A program made the position numbers and the translations under genes. A DNA stretch of 64,000 bases. It comes from Legionella wadsworthii DSM 21896 = ATCC 33877 (GTDB lineage Bacteria > Pseudomonadota > Gammaproteobacteria > Legionellales > Legionellaceae). Shown here piece after piece: positions 43,413 through 52,899 of this stretch. The stretch's first letter is position 1. The number at the start of each line of letters is the position of its first letter. The DNA lies in contig NZ_KL370760.1 in the NCBI RefSeq assembly GCF_000701265.1, positions 251,429 to 315,428 on the forward strand, in the 5' to 3' direction. Below the pieces are notes generated by a model, which made no database searches, was not told where the DNA came from, and was given only the letters and a program-made list of their open reading frames with translations.

Positions 43413-43426
43413 TTGATTTATATCAA
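43413..43426. promoter_or_regulatory. FNR/ANR-type palindrome
   Basis: TTGATTTATATCAA is an exact match to the FNR consensus TTGAT-N4-ATCAA. It lies between the divergent genes 43079-43369 and 43519-44292. Its centre is about 45-47 bases upstream of a possible transcription start for the minus-strand gene and near a CATAAT for the plus-strand one. Chance occurrence in AT-rich DNA is possible. Confidence 0.4.
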
Positions 43427-43518
43427 ATCCTTCATAATGAAACAATGCAATTCAGTTTGATCAATAACGAAATTATTGCCAAAATAGTAAGCAATCGGTT
43501 TGTCGGACTAAACATTTC

Positions 43519-44292
43519 ATGACATTAAATATTGATTTAAACCATCCCATTTTTTTATTAAAAAATAAAATCCAGGAAATAAGTAAAAATCTATTTGAAA
43601 ATTTCGGCTTTAATTATTTTCAATATTTGCGTTGCTTTGCAGATGGTTCTATCAATTGCCTGACGAACAATACCGGACTCTTTGAGTTTTTCCAGCAAAT
43701 AGATAATGAGCCAGTTGTGTTTTCATCTTTTGAAACGGAACATGAAAATAATCACGCTTACTGGTTTCTTTGGGACGACGAACTACCGAGTCTGCCGGTA
43801 CACATTGCGCGTGAACAATTCAATTTGCATAACGGGCTTACGTTCGTACGCCGCAATAAAAATTATTACGATATGATTGCTGTCGCATTACCCTACGAAC
43901 ATCCCAATCCTGCTTCTTTTTATCTTAATAAATTCAAAGCCATTGAACAATTTATTTTTGATTTTGATCTTCAACATAAAGATTTAATCCAAATTCTAAA
44001 TAAAAACCCCATTGCCCTACCCCAGGCATATCGAGATGTGAACTATAAGGATATTTGTCTTACCCAAGGCAGAATTAACCTGCCTGGGAAAAAGAGTCCC
44101 ACTTATCTTACAGTTCAAGAAATAAGCTGTCTTAGATTATTGCTGCAAGGTGCAACACACAAACAAATTGCGCAAATACTCGAACTGTCTCCTCGAACGG
44201 TGGATACCTACTTGCTGCGTATAAAACACCGTACAGGATTTACTTCTAAGTTGGAAATGGAACGGATGTTGTCTCTGTGCTCGAGTTTCTAA
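43519..44292 (+). CDS. LuxR-family transcriptional regulator
   Basis: The product is 257 residues. The C-terminal LuxR helix-turn-helix is LTVQEISCLRLLLQGATHKQIAQILELSPRTVDTYLLRIKHRTG. The N-terminal 185 residues form a sensor-like domain without a phospho-Asp receiver, of the same length and layout as the protein at 33561, so the two are probably distant paralogues. No LuxI-type gene is nearby. A perfect FNR-type palindrome lies about 90 bases upstream. Confidence 0.82.
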   Translation: MTLNIDLNHPIFLLKNKIQEISKNLFENFGFNYFQYLRCFADGSINCLTNNTGLFEFFQQIDNEPVVFSSFETEHENNHAYWFLWDDELPSLPVHIAREQFNLHNGLTFVRRNKNYYDMIAVALPYEHPNPASFYLNKFKAIEQFIFDFDLQHKDLIQILNKNPIALPQAYRDVNYKDICLTQGRINLPGKKSPTYLTVQEISCLRLLLQGATHKQIAQILELSPRTVDTYLLRIKHRTGFTSKLEMERMLSLCSSF

Positions 44293-44326
44293 TTCGATTT
44301 ATTTCGCTGTACGTGATTTAAACGGA

Positions 44327-44355
44327 CAGACACTGAATTTTGCCCGCCCTATAAT
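44327..44355 (+). promoter_or_regulatory. Probable sigma-70 promoter
   Basis: CAGACA (44327-44332), 17-base spacer, perfect TATAAT (44350-44355). It precedes the NTF2-like gene. Confidence 0.45.
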
Positions 44356-44387
44356 GCGCCCACCCTATATTAATTTGGAGGCATTTT

Positions 44388-44831
44388 GTGATAATTCCAG
44401 AAAGAAAACCGGCAGAGCAGCTTTTTAAACAATTTTGTGAAGGATATGCCCATCGTAATTTGACTTATTTACTGAATCTTTTTACTCGAAATACGAATGT
44501 TTGGGGTTCAGGACTTGATGAATATCGAGTCGGGTTAGAAGAAATGCAACAGCAACTCACCAGGGACTGGAGTCAATCCGACCATGGAAAAATAGAAATA
44601 AAACAGTTCGTTCCGACGCCTGAGAATGCTTTATGGGCGGCAGCTGTCTGTACTGCATATGTGACCATCGAGGGAAAAGAACATATATTTGACCATTTAC
44701 GCGGCACCCTGACCATCGAACAAGAGGACGGGATTTGGAAAATTGCCCACATGCACTGCTCTTTCCCCGACTATCGAAATGCCGAAAATGGTTCTTTCCC
44801 AGTCATTTCTGATGAACAAAGATTGTTGTAA
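44388..44831 (+). CDS. SnoaL/NTF2-like protein
   Basis: The product is 147 residues and fits the nuclear-transport-factor-2-like fold (SnoaL/SgcJ group): N-terminal helices (AEQLFKQFCEGYAHRNLTYLLNLF), then TNVWGSGLDEYRVG and strands ending WKIAHMHCSFPD. GTG start with GGAGG seven bases before it. Members include isomerases, hydrolases and stress proteins, so the reaction is unknown. It has no signal peptide. Confidence 0.7.
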   Translation: MIIPERKPAEQLFKQFCEGYAHRNLTYLLNLFTRNTNVWGSGLDEYRVGLEEMQQQLTRDWSQSDHGKIEIKQFVPTPENALWAAAVCTAYVTIEGKEHIFDHLRGTLTIEQEDGIWKIAHMHCSFPDYRNAENGSFPVISDEQRLL

Positions 44832-44926
44832 ATCTTCTTTGTCGAACGTGGAGTAACATTCTTGGCCAAGGACAAACCTCGGAACACATCAGGGTGATTA
44901 GCGACCACTTTCATGCTAACTTTTGA

Positions 44927-44953
44927 ATATCCCGCGACTTGGTCGCGGGATAT
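44927..44953. repeat. Perfect palindrome, repeat half-element
   Basis: ATATCCCGCGAC, three bases, GTCGCGGGATAT: 12-base perfect arms. The CCGCGACTTG core belongs to the dispersed repeat family at 30-106. It may also act as a terminator between the NTF2-like gene and the GH17 gene. Confidence 0.7.
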
Positions 44954-45038
44954 CGAAAAAACTAATGAGACTCAATAGACACGCGGGCAAGCAGCGGTGC
45001 AATCTTTTGGTGTGATTCACCTCTTCTGGAAGCGAGGT

Positions 45039-46010
45039 TTATTCATTACATGTATTAAGAATTTTATCGCTTCTGTCAGCTTTACATAATCCAAAAAACT
45101 TATCTGCATCCCCATTAGTGGGTTGTTTGTCAAATAAGGTGAAATAATAGGAATCAAAATCATCAGAGCGGCCTTTCCACCAATTATAATAACTGCCTTC
45201 ATTGGCTAACGTGGCATCGGGGTTTTGTTCTGCTGAACCCTGGCTAGGCCAACCTTCTTCGGTGACAATAACTTGCTTGTCAGGAAATTTATTTTTAATG
45301 GCTTCATAGCGATTCATAAATTCCGTCGTCGCCCCCGAAAATGGGGTATAGGGGTTACTGCTCCAATAAGGGTAGATATTGGCACCTACGAAATCCAGTT
45401 TATTAATAATTCCGTTAGGATCATTGGTTAAGAGCTTTAATAAGGCGCCATCTTGCTGGGCTGTACCTACCAATACTTTTTTTCCTACAGCGTTCTTGAT
45501 TTTATCAATGTCTTCCGCGATATGTTTTTGTATTAAAGTATTGGGTTGCGTAAAATTCCAGTTGGTCACATCCTCGTTTCCTACAGCAATACCTATGATG
45601 CATTTTTTATTCTCGGTGTTGAATCTATTGACACTAGCAATAGCATCTTCGACTTGTTTGTTTCTTGCTATATCACACCAGTTAGCGCAATTATCTTTTC
45701 CAGGATCAAATTCATACACACCTAACATAAGTTTTAATCCCATCGGGCAGGCCAATTCAGCCATGGTTGCCGTGCTTTGGCCATCCACTGTAGAAATACC
45801 GGCATAAAATGTTTTTATTATGGTAAAGCCATTTTGCTGCGCTATGCGAAAATCCTTGAGAATCTCGTCTTTCATCCCTTGTAAATTATTATTTATCTGA
45901 GCATCCGTAAATGCTTTGCTGTGGGCAGGATCATAGTTAATGCCGCGCTCTACTGCTGCCCATGAAGAAAAAGCAAGCACAGAGAGGATACAGCCAATCA
46001 GGGATTTCAT
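45039..46010 (-). CDS. Secreted family 17 glycosyl hydrolase (beta-1,3-glucanase-like)
   Basis: The 323-residue product has a signal peptide (MKSLIGCILSVLAFSSWAA). The mature part is a GH17 barrel: RGINYDPAHSKAF at the start, IGIAVGNEDVTNWNF with the acid/base Glu, and VIVTEEGWPSQGSAE with the nucleophile Glu. GH17 enzymes cleave beta-1,3-glucans of fungal or plant type. It is exported across the inner membrane by Sec and could leave through the type II system. GGAG seven bases before the ATG at 46010 selects this start over an upstream in-frame ATG. Confidence 0.85.
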   Translation of the reverse strand: MKSLIGCILSVLAFSSWAAVERGINYDPAHSKAFTDAQINNNLQGMKDEILKDFRIAQQNGFTIIKTFYAGISTVDGQSTATMAELACPMGLKLMLGVYEFDPGKDNCANWCDIARNKQVEDAIASVNRFNTENKKCIIGIAVGNEDVTNWNFTQPNTLIQKHIAEDIDKIKNAVGKKVLVGTAQQDGALLKLLTNDPNGIINKLDFVGANIYPYWSSNPYTPFSGATTEFMNRYEAIKNKFPDKQVIVTEEGWPSQGSAEQNPDATLANEGSYYNWWKGRSDDFDSYYFTLFDKQPTNGDADKFFGLCKADRSDKILNTCNE

Positions 46011-46281
46011 TTTTGCACTCCAACAACTCATTATATATTAATTTTAGGCAGCTTAGCCCTCATTCTTCAAGTTTATCTCTTGGCAAACAACGGAAAAATT
46101 GAGGTTTTCTAATCGAATGAAACCAGATAACTTCTTTATTTAAATCATGTTTTATCTTTTTCAAAAAACAAATTATATACAAATTGACTATACTTATTGT
46201 GTCCTGTTAATAAAAGAGACGGTTTGATTTCATATCATGTGAAATTAAGTGTTTAAACTTCAACCATGAGGACATTTAAAA

Positions 46282-47250
46282 ATGGATCTAAGTAAACGTA
46301 TAGAACCTAAAACCTGGGCTTTCGTTGAAAAAATTGCGAAAGCTGGAGGTAAACCCCTCTATGATCTTCCGGTAAAAGAAGGAAGGGCCATTTTTGACAA
46401 GTTGCAAGAATTGCCAGCAGAAAAAGAAAAGCCAGAAGTGGATATTGAAGATCGTACTATTCAACATGCTAATGGCAAATTAGACATTCGTATTGTTCGT
46501 CCCAAAGGCTCAAAAGAAAAACTCCCTGTAGTTATGTTTTATCATGGTGCTGGTTGGGTTTTTGGTGACTGGCAAACTCATGGTCGTCTCGTTCGTGAGC
46601 TTGCTGTAGGGGCTCATGCGGCAATTGTTTTCGTCAATTATTCGTTAGCTCCAGAAGCACAATACCCTACCCAAATCGAAGAAGATTACACGGCATTAAA
46701 ATATGTTGCAGAACATGGTAGTGAGTTCAATTTAGATACTTCCCGATTGGCTGTTGCAGGGGACAGTGTGGGCGGAAATATGGCCGCTGTAATGACTCTT
46801 TTAGCCAAAAAACGCGGTGGCCCAAAAATTGATTATCAAGTACTTATTTACCCAGTCACTGATGCCAATTTTGATAATGATTCTTATAAAGAATTTGCAG
46901 AAGGGCCCTGGCTCACCAAAAAGGCAATGGAATGGTTCTGGGATAATTATCTGCCCGATAAAGAAAAAAGAAAGGAAATAACTGCCAGTCCTTTGCAAGC
47001 CACTCTTGAAGATCTCAAAGGATTACCTCCTGCATTGGTCATCAATGGTGAATGTGATGTATTACGTGATGAAGGTGAGGCATACGAACATAAGCTGAAT
47101 GCAGCGGGAGTCCAAGTCACAGGGATTCGCCATCATGGAACCATCCATGACTTTCTCATGTTAAATGAATTGGCTGAAACGCCAGCTTGTCGTAATGCAA
47201 TTGAAACAATTAATGGCCATTTGCGTATGGTTTTTGCCAAGAAGCACTAA
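46282..47250 (+). CDS. HSL-family alpha/beta hydrolase (esterase/lipase)
   Basis: The 322-residue product is a hormone-sensitive-lipase-type esterase. The oxyanion motif is MFYHGAGWVFGDWQTH, nucleophile Ser is in AVAGDSVGGNMAAVM near residue 162, Asp is in INGECDVLRDEGEAY, and His is in HHGTIHDFLMLN near 290. No signal peptide is seen. GAGGA precedes the ATG. A hairpin terminator follows the stop. The substrate is probably a short-chain ester; it is not defined. Confidence 0.85.
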   Translation: MDLSKRIEPKTWAFVEKIAKAGGKPLYDLPVKEGRAIFDKLQELPAEKEKPEVDIEDRTIQHANGKLDIRIVRPKGSKEKLPVVMFYHGAGWVFGDWQTHGRLVRELAVGAHAAIVFVNYSLAPEAQYPTQIEEDYTALKYVAEHGSEFNLDTSRLAVAGDSVGGNMAAVMTLLAKKRGGPKIDYQVLIYPVTDANFDNDSYKEFAEGPWLTKKAMEWFWDNYLPDKEKRKEITASPLQATLEDLKGLPPALVINGECDVLRDEGEAYEHKLNAAGVQVTGIRHHGTIHDFLMLNELAETPACRNAIETINGHLRMVFAKKH

Positions 47251-47259
47251 ACCAGATGT

Positions 47260-47289
47260 ATGAGGGATACTCTGATAAGAATCCCTCAT
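47260..47289 (+). terminator. Hairpin terminator between convergent genes
   Basis: ATGAGGGAT, 12-base loop, ATCCCTCAT: perfect 9-base arms between the esterase stop and the cfa stop, followed by GATTATTTTC. It may work in both directions. Confidence 0.6.
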
Positions 47290-47297
47290 GATTATTT

Positions 47298-48479
47298 TCA
47301 AGATAATTCAAAATTCGAAATGGTATTTTTGTTTTCTACTTCCTTTTTTCTAATGCCGGTAAATAAAGGTTCTTGATATCCACCGGGAATACCATCCCTA
47401 GAAAATACAATCTGCCATAGTTGATTTGTACGGGCGCGAAAAGTACCGGCACAAGCCAATAAATAGTAACGCCACATCCGATAAAAACGTTGATCGTAAT
47501 GCGCTTTCAAATGCTCCCAATTCTTTTCAAAATGGACATACCATGCCATTAAAGTATTGTCATAATAAGCACCGAAATTTGCCCAATTCTCCATCACGAA
47601 CAGTCCTTCGGAAGCTTGACTTATCTGCTTCATCGAAGGAATCATTCCATTTGGGAAAATATATTTGTTAATCCAGGGATCCACTACTTTTTGGGTTTGA
47701 TTCCCACCGATAGTATGCAATAAAAACAAACCCTCGTTTTTAAGACAATCACGTACTTTGTGCATGTAGGTGCGGTAGTTTTGATAGCCTACATGTTCAA
47801 ACATCCCTAAAGAAACCACTCGATCAAATTGTTCCTTAATATCACGATAATCTTGAAACCGAATTTCAATGGGTAACCCGGAGCAGTTTTGTCTGGCATA
47901 TTCGTATTGTTCTTTTGATATGGTGATCCCAACCACATTCACCCCATAGTTTTCGGCTGCATATTTTGCAAAGGCGCCAAAACCGCAACCTATATCCAAA
48001 ACCCGCATCCCTGGCTCAAACTTTAATTTTTGGCAGCTTAACTCCAGCTTATTTAATTGGGCTGTATCCAGATCATTGGCATTTTTCCAATAGCCGCAGG
48101 TGTAATTCATACGGCTATCCAGCATGGATTTAAATAAGTCATTTCCTAAATCATAATGTTTTCTACCTACTTCCAAAGCACGCTTTTTTGATTGGGGGTT
48201 AAGTAGTTTTAGCCAAATTAATTTTGGCCATAGCCACTTATCCGATTTAATTTTTTCATCGAGTTGAGCTTTGAGGATTCGAGTAAAAAATTGATCCAAA
48301 CTGTCACAATCCCACCATCCATCCATGTAGGATTCCCCTAAAGCTAAAGAGCCCTCATTGAACACGCGTTTATAAAATTCTTCATTATTTATCTGAATGT
48401 CCCAAGGTTCTTTACCGTTAGGAGTAATTCCTGCGAAGTGCAAAAGATCTGTTGTGATTTTTTTAATCTGTTGATTCAT
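47298..48479 (-). CDS. cfa: Cyclopropane-fatty-acyl-phospholipid synthase
   Basis: The 393-residue SAM-dependent enzyme adds a methylene group to unsaturated acyl chains of membrane phospholipids. The SAM site is GMRVLDIGCGFGAFAKYAAE near residue 168, followed by VVGITISKEQYEYAR. The bicarbonate/active-site regions YTCGYWKNANDLD and LLHTIGGNQ are present, and the C-terminal WYVHFEKNWEHL block is typical. Length is normal. It is convergent with the esterase gene. A stationary-phase role is typical of the family. Confidence 0.92.
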   Translation of the reverse strand: MNQQIKKITTDLLHFAGITPNGKEPWDIQINNEEFYKRVFNEGSLALGESYMDGWWDCDSLDQFFTRILKAQLDEKIKSDKWLWPKLIWLKLLNPQSKKRALEVGRKHYDLGNDLFKSMLDSRMNYTCGYWKNANDLDTAQLNKLELSCQKLKFEPGMRVLDIGCGFGAFAKYAAENYGVNVVGITISKEQYEYARQNCSGLPIEIRFQDYRDIKEQFDRVVSLGMFEHVGYQNYRTYMHKVRDCLKNEGLFLLHTIGGNQTQKVVDPWINKYIFPNGMIPSMKQISQASEGLFVMENWANFGAYYDNTLMAWYVHFEKNWEHLKAHYDQRFYRMWRYYLLACAGTFRARTNQLWQIVFSRDGIPGGYQEPLFTGIRKKEVENKNTISNFELS

Positions 48480-48529
48480 GAGTATAGTTATCCCTTTTGT
48501 ACTCCACGACTCAAAAATTAAGTGAGTAA

Positions 48530-49588
48530 TTATTTGGTAAAACTCAACTTATCTCTAAAAAAAATAAATATTTCAAATATAAAAATCAGAAAAACAATAT
48601 ACTTACCTAATGCAATGACATGAGCTACTATAAAATTGGAGCTGATATCTCTTTTGTATAAAGCAAGAGTGAATGAATAATACATTCCTAAAGTAAAAAT
48701 CCGCGTCCATTGAGATAGATTATAAACAAAAACGCCTTCAATAAAACCTGATATTTTAATTCGATAATATAATTTTATTAATCCCATTCCCTCCACCAGG
48801 CATAACAAAATGGAGGCAAGATACCAGGTGCTCAAAATGACCTCTTCACTCATTGCCTGAGTGATAGTACTGGCAAGCCCTGAAATAGATAAAGCGCCAT
48901 GAATAATACTGTTCCCATTACTCCAACCCAGAAATAATCGCTTCTTGGTACAAGAAAATATATATTTCCCAATAATCATGATTGATACCAGGTAACATGC
49001 ATACCCCAAGAGAATGAGTACTCTGCTTCCTGAGATTGGAAAAGATGGCGCAAAAAGAATATGAGTTAATAGGGTTATGGCTTGGGTGCTCACTGTGATA
49101 AGTAAAAGATTGCCGGAATGGATTCGAATTTTTTTTAAAAAAATCTTCTTTAGATTATTCAAAGACAAAATCATATATATGGGCCAAATAGCCAAAGCAC
49201 ATAATTCACAAATCCAAATGACGCCATACCATAATGGCATTTCTTGAATAAACAGCAAAGCCAATACTGAAGAGCCTGCAATCCATGTTCCCACACCCAA
49301 TTGATTTATCCCATTAGTGATAAACAGATTAAAAGATCCCTCTATCGTACTTTTTGTAAAAAAGAAAAAGAAATAAAGCCAAACAATTAGCAACTCGATA
49401 ACAATTAAATGCCTCAAAAATAAAGTGATGAAGAATAGACGAGGTAATACATCATAGGTCACAATGCCAATAGCCATAATGATGCTACCGACTGAGGTCG
49501 GGCACATGGTATTTTTTTTAAAATAATGATGGAAAATAGCTGAGATTATAAAAAGAAGTACAAAATACAGAACTGAATAATCGTCCAT
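48530..49588 (-). CDS. Polytopic membrane protein
   Basis: The 352-residue product has about ten hydrophobic helices spanning the protein, with short polar loops and few charges. The segment NQLGVGTWIAGSSVLALLF faintly resembles the pore helices of the TDT/SLAC1-TehA channel family, but the match is too weak to assign. It is upstream of cfa on the same strand with a 50-base gap, so co-transcription is possible. No function is assigned. Confidence 0.6.
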   Translation of the reverse strand: MDDYSVLYFVLLFIISAIFHHYFKKNTMCPTSVGSIIMAIGIVTYDVLPRLFFITLFLRHLIVIELLIVWLYFFFFFTKSTIEGSFNLFITNGINQLGVGTWIAGSSVLALLFIQEMPLWYGVIWICELCALAIWPIYMILSLNNLKKIFLKKIRIHSGNLLLITVSTQAITLLTHILFAPSFPISGSRVLILLGYACYLVSIMIIGKYIFSCTKKRLFLGWSNGNSIIHGALSISGLASTITQAMSEEVILSTWYLASILLCLVEGMGLIKLYYRIKISGFIEGVFVYNLSQWTRIFTLGMYYSFTLALYKRDISSNFIVAHVIALGKYIVFLIFIFEIFIFFRDKLSFTK

Positions 49589-49767
49589 AAATGAATTAAG
49601 TCTGCGTGAAGGGAATCAAGCAATATCTTTCATTCTACATGTACTAAGAATGATGTCAAAGTCGTCGTACCCATAGAGAAAAACCCGATTAGATTAATGA
49701 TATAAAATTCTTGTCATCACGAGCAGTGAAATCCATCGCGACCAACAAAGCATGGAATATTTGGCAG

Positions 49768-49849
49768 GATGGATTCCCGCCTGCGCGGGAATGACATTTC
49801 CTAGTTCACGTTTGGGCTTTTGTCATTCCCGCGCAGGCGGGAATCCATC
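49768..49849. repeat. 29-bp perfect inverted repeat element
   Basis: The 29-base arm starting GATGGATTCCCGCC (49768-49796) is exactly complementary to 49821-49849 across a 24-base loop. This TCATTCCCGCGCAGGCGGGA type of element is widespread in proteobacterial intergenic DNA. The rest of 49589-49921 has no gene. Confidence 0.9.
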
Positions 49850-49921
49850 ACATCATCAAAGTATGAAACAATCGATGAATAACTACGGGGGAATGACAGG
49901 TATGGCACTCAATCCGCTTGG

Positions 49922-52774
49922 TTAGATTTTATTAATCACTACCCTTAAGGCTTGTAATTTTAAAGTCGTACTCTGAATGTATTCCCCGCTATCAATGAGT
50001 TGTTTTTTATAAAAAGCAACCTCATCTTCCCGTATGGAAGGATTTTTTTTCTTTAACGCTTCAAGCCTGTTGACTTCATGTGTCACGCTTTGTCTCATCT
50101 GCTCTATAGCATGCTGAATCATCGCATGCAGTTGCACTTCGGCTATTGCTTTGCTTTTTCTTAAAATTTCTTCCAGTTCCGAACTTATTTGTTGAATGAT
50201 GGGATAACCCAAATGACGTTTAACGGGTTCACACATTTGATTAAGCTGTGTGTAATCTAATATTTTAGAGAGATCTTTTCCAGATACATCCATGAACACA
50301 CGGATCGGTGTCACAGGAAGGAAACGATCTAATTGTAAATTTTTAGGTGCAGCACAATGTGCTGTAAAAAAAGATTCAAGAAATAAAGTGCCGGGTTTAA
50401 TGCTCTTTATTGAAATTGTAGCCAAAGTGGCATTTCCTAATTCTGAATCCAAAACCATTTCCATACTTTCGCTAACCATTGGGTGTTCCCAACTCAAAAA
50501 TTCAACATCCTCACGGACAAGTGCTTTAGAACGCAAATAAGTTACGGTAACCCCCTCTTCTTTTAAGCCGGGGAAATGACTTGTTTTCATATGATCCGTT
50601 GGCCGCAATATTTCCGTTGATTCAGAATGATACTCATGATCAATCCCATATTCTTGAAATACCTGCCCCATATAGTTTTGCAATTCCAAACAATTTTCTT
50701 CGGCCTCAATTGAGGCAATCAACTCTTCCGCTTGCGGCACATTACAGGAATTGAGCTCTAATAATTGATCCCTGCCATCCTGGAGTGCTTGATTGATTTG
50801 GTCGGCACGAGTTTTTGTTTGCAGGATTAATTCATTAAACTTTTCATTATTGGTCTCTACCGTGTCAAGAATGGGTAACAATTCATTTTCAAATTCTTCA
50901 TATAAAGTAAATCCAATAGAACAACTTTTTGTAAATAAATTGATTCCCTCATGGTACCAACGGAATAATTTTTCCTGTACGGTATTGAGCAGATAAGGAA
51001 CATAAATTTCTATTGTATGCCGTTGTCCAATACGATCAAGACGGCCGATGCGTTGTTCCAACAGATCAGGATTCAGAGGTAAATCAAACAATACTAAATG
51101 ATGGGCAAATTGAAAATTTCTGCCTTCACTGCCTATTTCAGAACAAATGAGAACCTGGGCTCCATTTTCTTGCTCTGCAAAATAGGCAGCCGCACGATCC
51201 CTGTCAATTATGGATAATCCTTCATGAAAGGAAGTGCTTCGAATCCCTAATTTTAATTTTAAATGCTGATCTAATGCAATTGCGGTATTTGCTTTGGCAC
51301 AAATAATCAGAACTTTTTGGGGAAACAAATCGTTAACCTGATTTGCTAACCAACCCACCCGAGGATCTTGCTCAAGCCAAAGCTCTTTATTGATGAGTTG
51401 CTCAGGGTAAAGTTTCCTTTGGCCTTTTTGTTCTTCCATAGAAGAGTATAAAGAGGGGCATACCACCGGGCATGGATGCACACGACGCTCAGGAAAACCC
51501 TGAATGGCTGCGCGCGTATTACGGAAGAGAACCCGACCGGTCCCGTGGCGGTCTAATAAATCTCTAATGACTTGCTGAATACTTAAGCCAGTAATTGAAC
51601 CTAAATAAGCGTGCAATCGTTTTTTCAACGGAGTGCTAAGAGCATCCACTAAAACATTGTCTTCATGGTTTAGTAGTTCTTGTACGAGTTGGTTGATTTG
51701 CTGGTATTCCTCTTCCTCTTGTTTGAATACATCCAAATCATAAAATCGGGATGGATCAAGCAGACGCAATCGAGCGAAATGACTTGCAATTCCAGCTTGT
51801 TCAGGCGTTGCCGTTAACAACAAAACGCCTTTACTTTGTGCTGCTAAATCTTCAATACATTCATATTCTGGACTTTTCTCTTCTTCAGACCAATGCAAAT
51901 GATGCGCCTCATCAACTACCAACAGATCCCATCCGCAATTGGTCACTTGTTCACGTGCTTTTTCATTTTCCATCAGGAAATCAAGGCTACATAAGACCAA
52001 TTGTTCGTTTTCAAAAAGATTCTCTTGAGTCGTATCGATCTGAATTCCCTCTTCTTCATCAAGTTCATAAGAAAGCTCATACCGATCTGCATCTATAATG
52101 GCAAAATACAAATTAAACCGGCGAATCATTTCCACCAGCCATTGATGAATCAATGTTTGTGGTACCACAATTAATACACGTTGAGCACGACCTGTATGCA
52201 GTTGATAATGAATTATCATGCCTGCTTCAATGGTTTTTCCCAGTCCGACTTCATCTGCTAACAAAACTCTAGGGGCATAGCGTTGTGCTACTTCACTGGC
52301 AATGAAAACTTGATGTTTGAGCAGACTGGTTCTTGAGCCTAATAACCCTCTGACATTTGATTGCTGTAGACGGCTGGCATGATTGAGTGTATCGATTCTC
52401 AGTTTGAATGTGTTTAACTTATCGAGCAAGCCACTAAATAGTCTTTGCTCCGGAGTATTCATTTTGATAAAGCAATCTAAAGAAATTTCATTAATACGGA
52501 CTTCGTATCCATCTTCATCGAAACCGGTGTAAAAATACAACCCTTGCTGTTCTTCTACCTGTGTAACCCGTATTTTTTGTTGGCTCGTAGTCGAGATTTC
52601 CTCCCCTTCTTTATAAACAATACGGCTAAGTGGCGCACTATCTGTAGAATAAATGCGCTCCTCTCCCGCCGCAGGGAAGCTTAAAGTCACTTTCCTTCCA
52701 CTCACCTCAATGATAATACCTAAACCAAGTTGAGTTTCGGTGCTACTTATCCAGCGCTGGCCAATATGAAACAT
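49922..52774 (-). CDS. rapA: RNA polymerase-associated ATPase RapA
   Basis: The 950-residue Swi2/Snf2 ATPase recycles RNA polymerase. Its N-terminus has Tudor-like strands (FHIGQRWISSTETQLGLGII). Walker A is VLLADEVGLGKTIEAGMII near residue 175, and the DEAH box is LLVVDEAHHLHWSEE near 285. The helicase C-terminal domain carries VLICSEIGSEGRNFQFAHHLVLFDLP and QRIGRLDRIGQRH. Length matches E. coli RapA (968). Monocistronic. Confidence 0.95.
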   Translation of the reverse strand: MFHIGQRWISSTETQLGLGIIIEVSGRKVTLSFPAAGEERIYSTDSAPLSRIVYKEGEEISTTSQQKIRVTQVEEQQGLYFYTGFDEDGYEVRINEISLDCFIKMNTPEQRLFSGLLDKLNTFKLRIDTLNHASRLQQSNVRGLLGSRTSLLKHQVFIASEVAQRYAPRVLLADEVGLGKTIEAGMIIHYQLHTGRAQRVLIVVPQTLIHQWLVEMIRRFNLYFAIIDADRYELSYELDEEEGIQIDTTQENLFENEQLVLCSLDFLMENEKAREQVTNCGWDLLVVDEAHHLHWSEEEKSPEYECIEDLAAQSKGVLLLTATPEQAGIASHFARLRLLDPSRFYDLDVFKQEEEEYQQINQLVQELLNHEDNVLVDALSTPLKKRLHAYLGSITGLSIQQVIRDLLDRHGTGRVLFRNTRAAIQGFPERRVHPCPVVCPSLYSSMEEQKGQRKLYPEQLINKELWLEQDPRVGWLANQVNDLFPQKVLIICAKANTAIALDQHLKLKLGIRSTSFHEGLSIIDRDRAAAYFAEQENGAQVLICSEIGSEGRNFQFAHHLVLFDLPLNPDLLEQRIGRLDRIGQRHTIEIYVPYLLNTVQEKLFRWYHEGINLFTKSCSIGFTLYEEFENELLPILDTVETNNEKFNELILQTKTRADQINQALQDGRDQLLELNSCNVPQAEELIASIEAEENCLELQNYMGQVFQEYGIDHEYHSESTEILRPTDHMKTSHFPGLKEEGVTVTYLRSKALVREDVEFLSWEHPMVSESMEMVLDSELGNATLATISIKSIKPGTLFLESFFTAHCAAPKNLQLDRFLPVTPIRVFMDVSGKDLSKILDYTQLNQMCEPVKRHLGYPIIQQISSELEEILRKSKAIAEVQLHAMIQHAIEQMRQSVTHEVNRLEALKKKNPSIREDEVAFYKKQLIDSGEYIQSTTLKLQALRVVINKI

Positions 52775-52836
52775 TATGAAAAACCATTCTTTAAAAAAGT
52801 GTGGTTAAAATAATCAAAAAATGGAAGAAACACAAC

Positions 52837-52865
52837 TTGACTTATAGCCTTTTTTTAAATAGCAT
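52837..52865 (+). promoter_or_regulatory. Probable sigma-70 promoter
   Basis: TTGACT (52837-52842), 17 bases including a T-run, TAGCAT (52860-52865), 34 bases before the start of the gene at 52900. Confidence 0.45.
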
Positions 52866-52899
52866 GGCTCGATTTTAATCAACCCTGAGGGGCAGCGCT

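Noticed and set aside
45379..45807. 142-codon antisense frame
   Set aside because: It is inside the GH17 gene and low in complexity; an antisense shadow.
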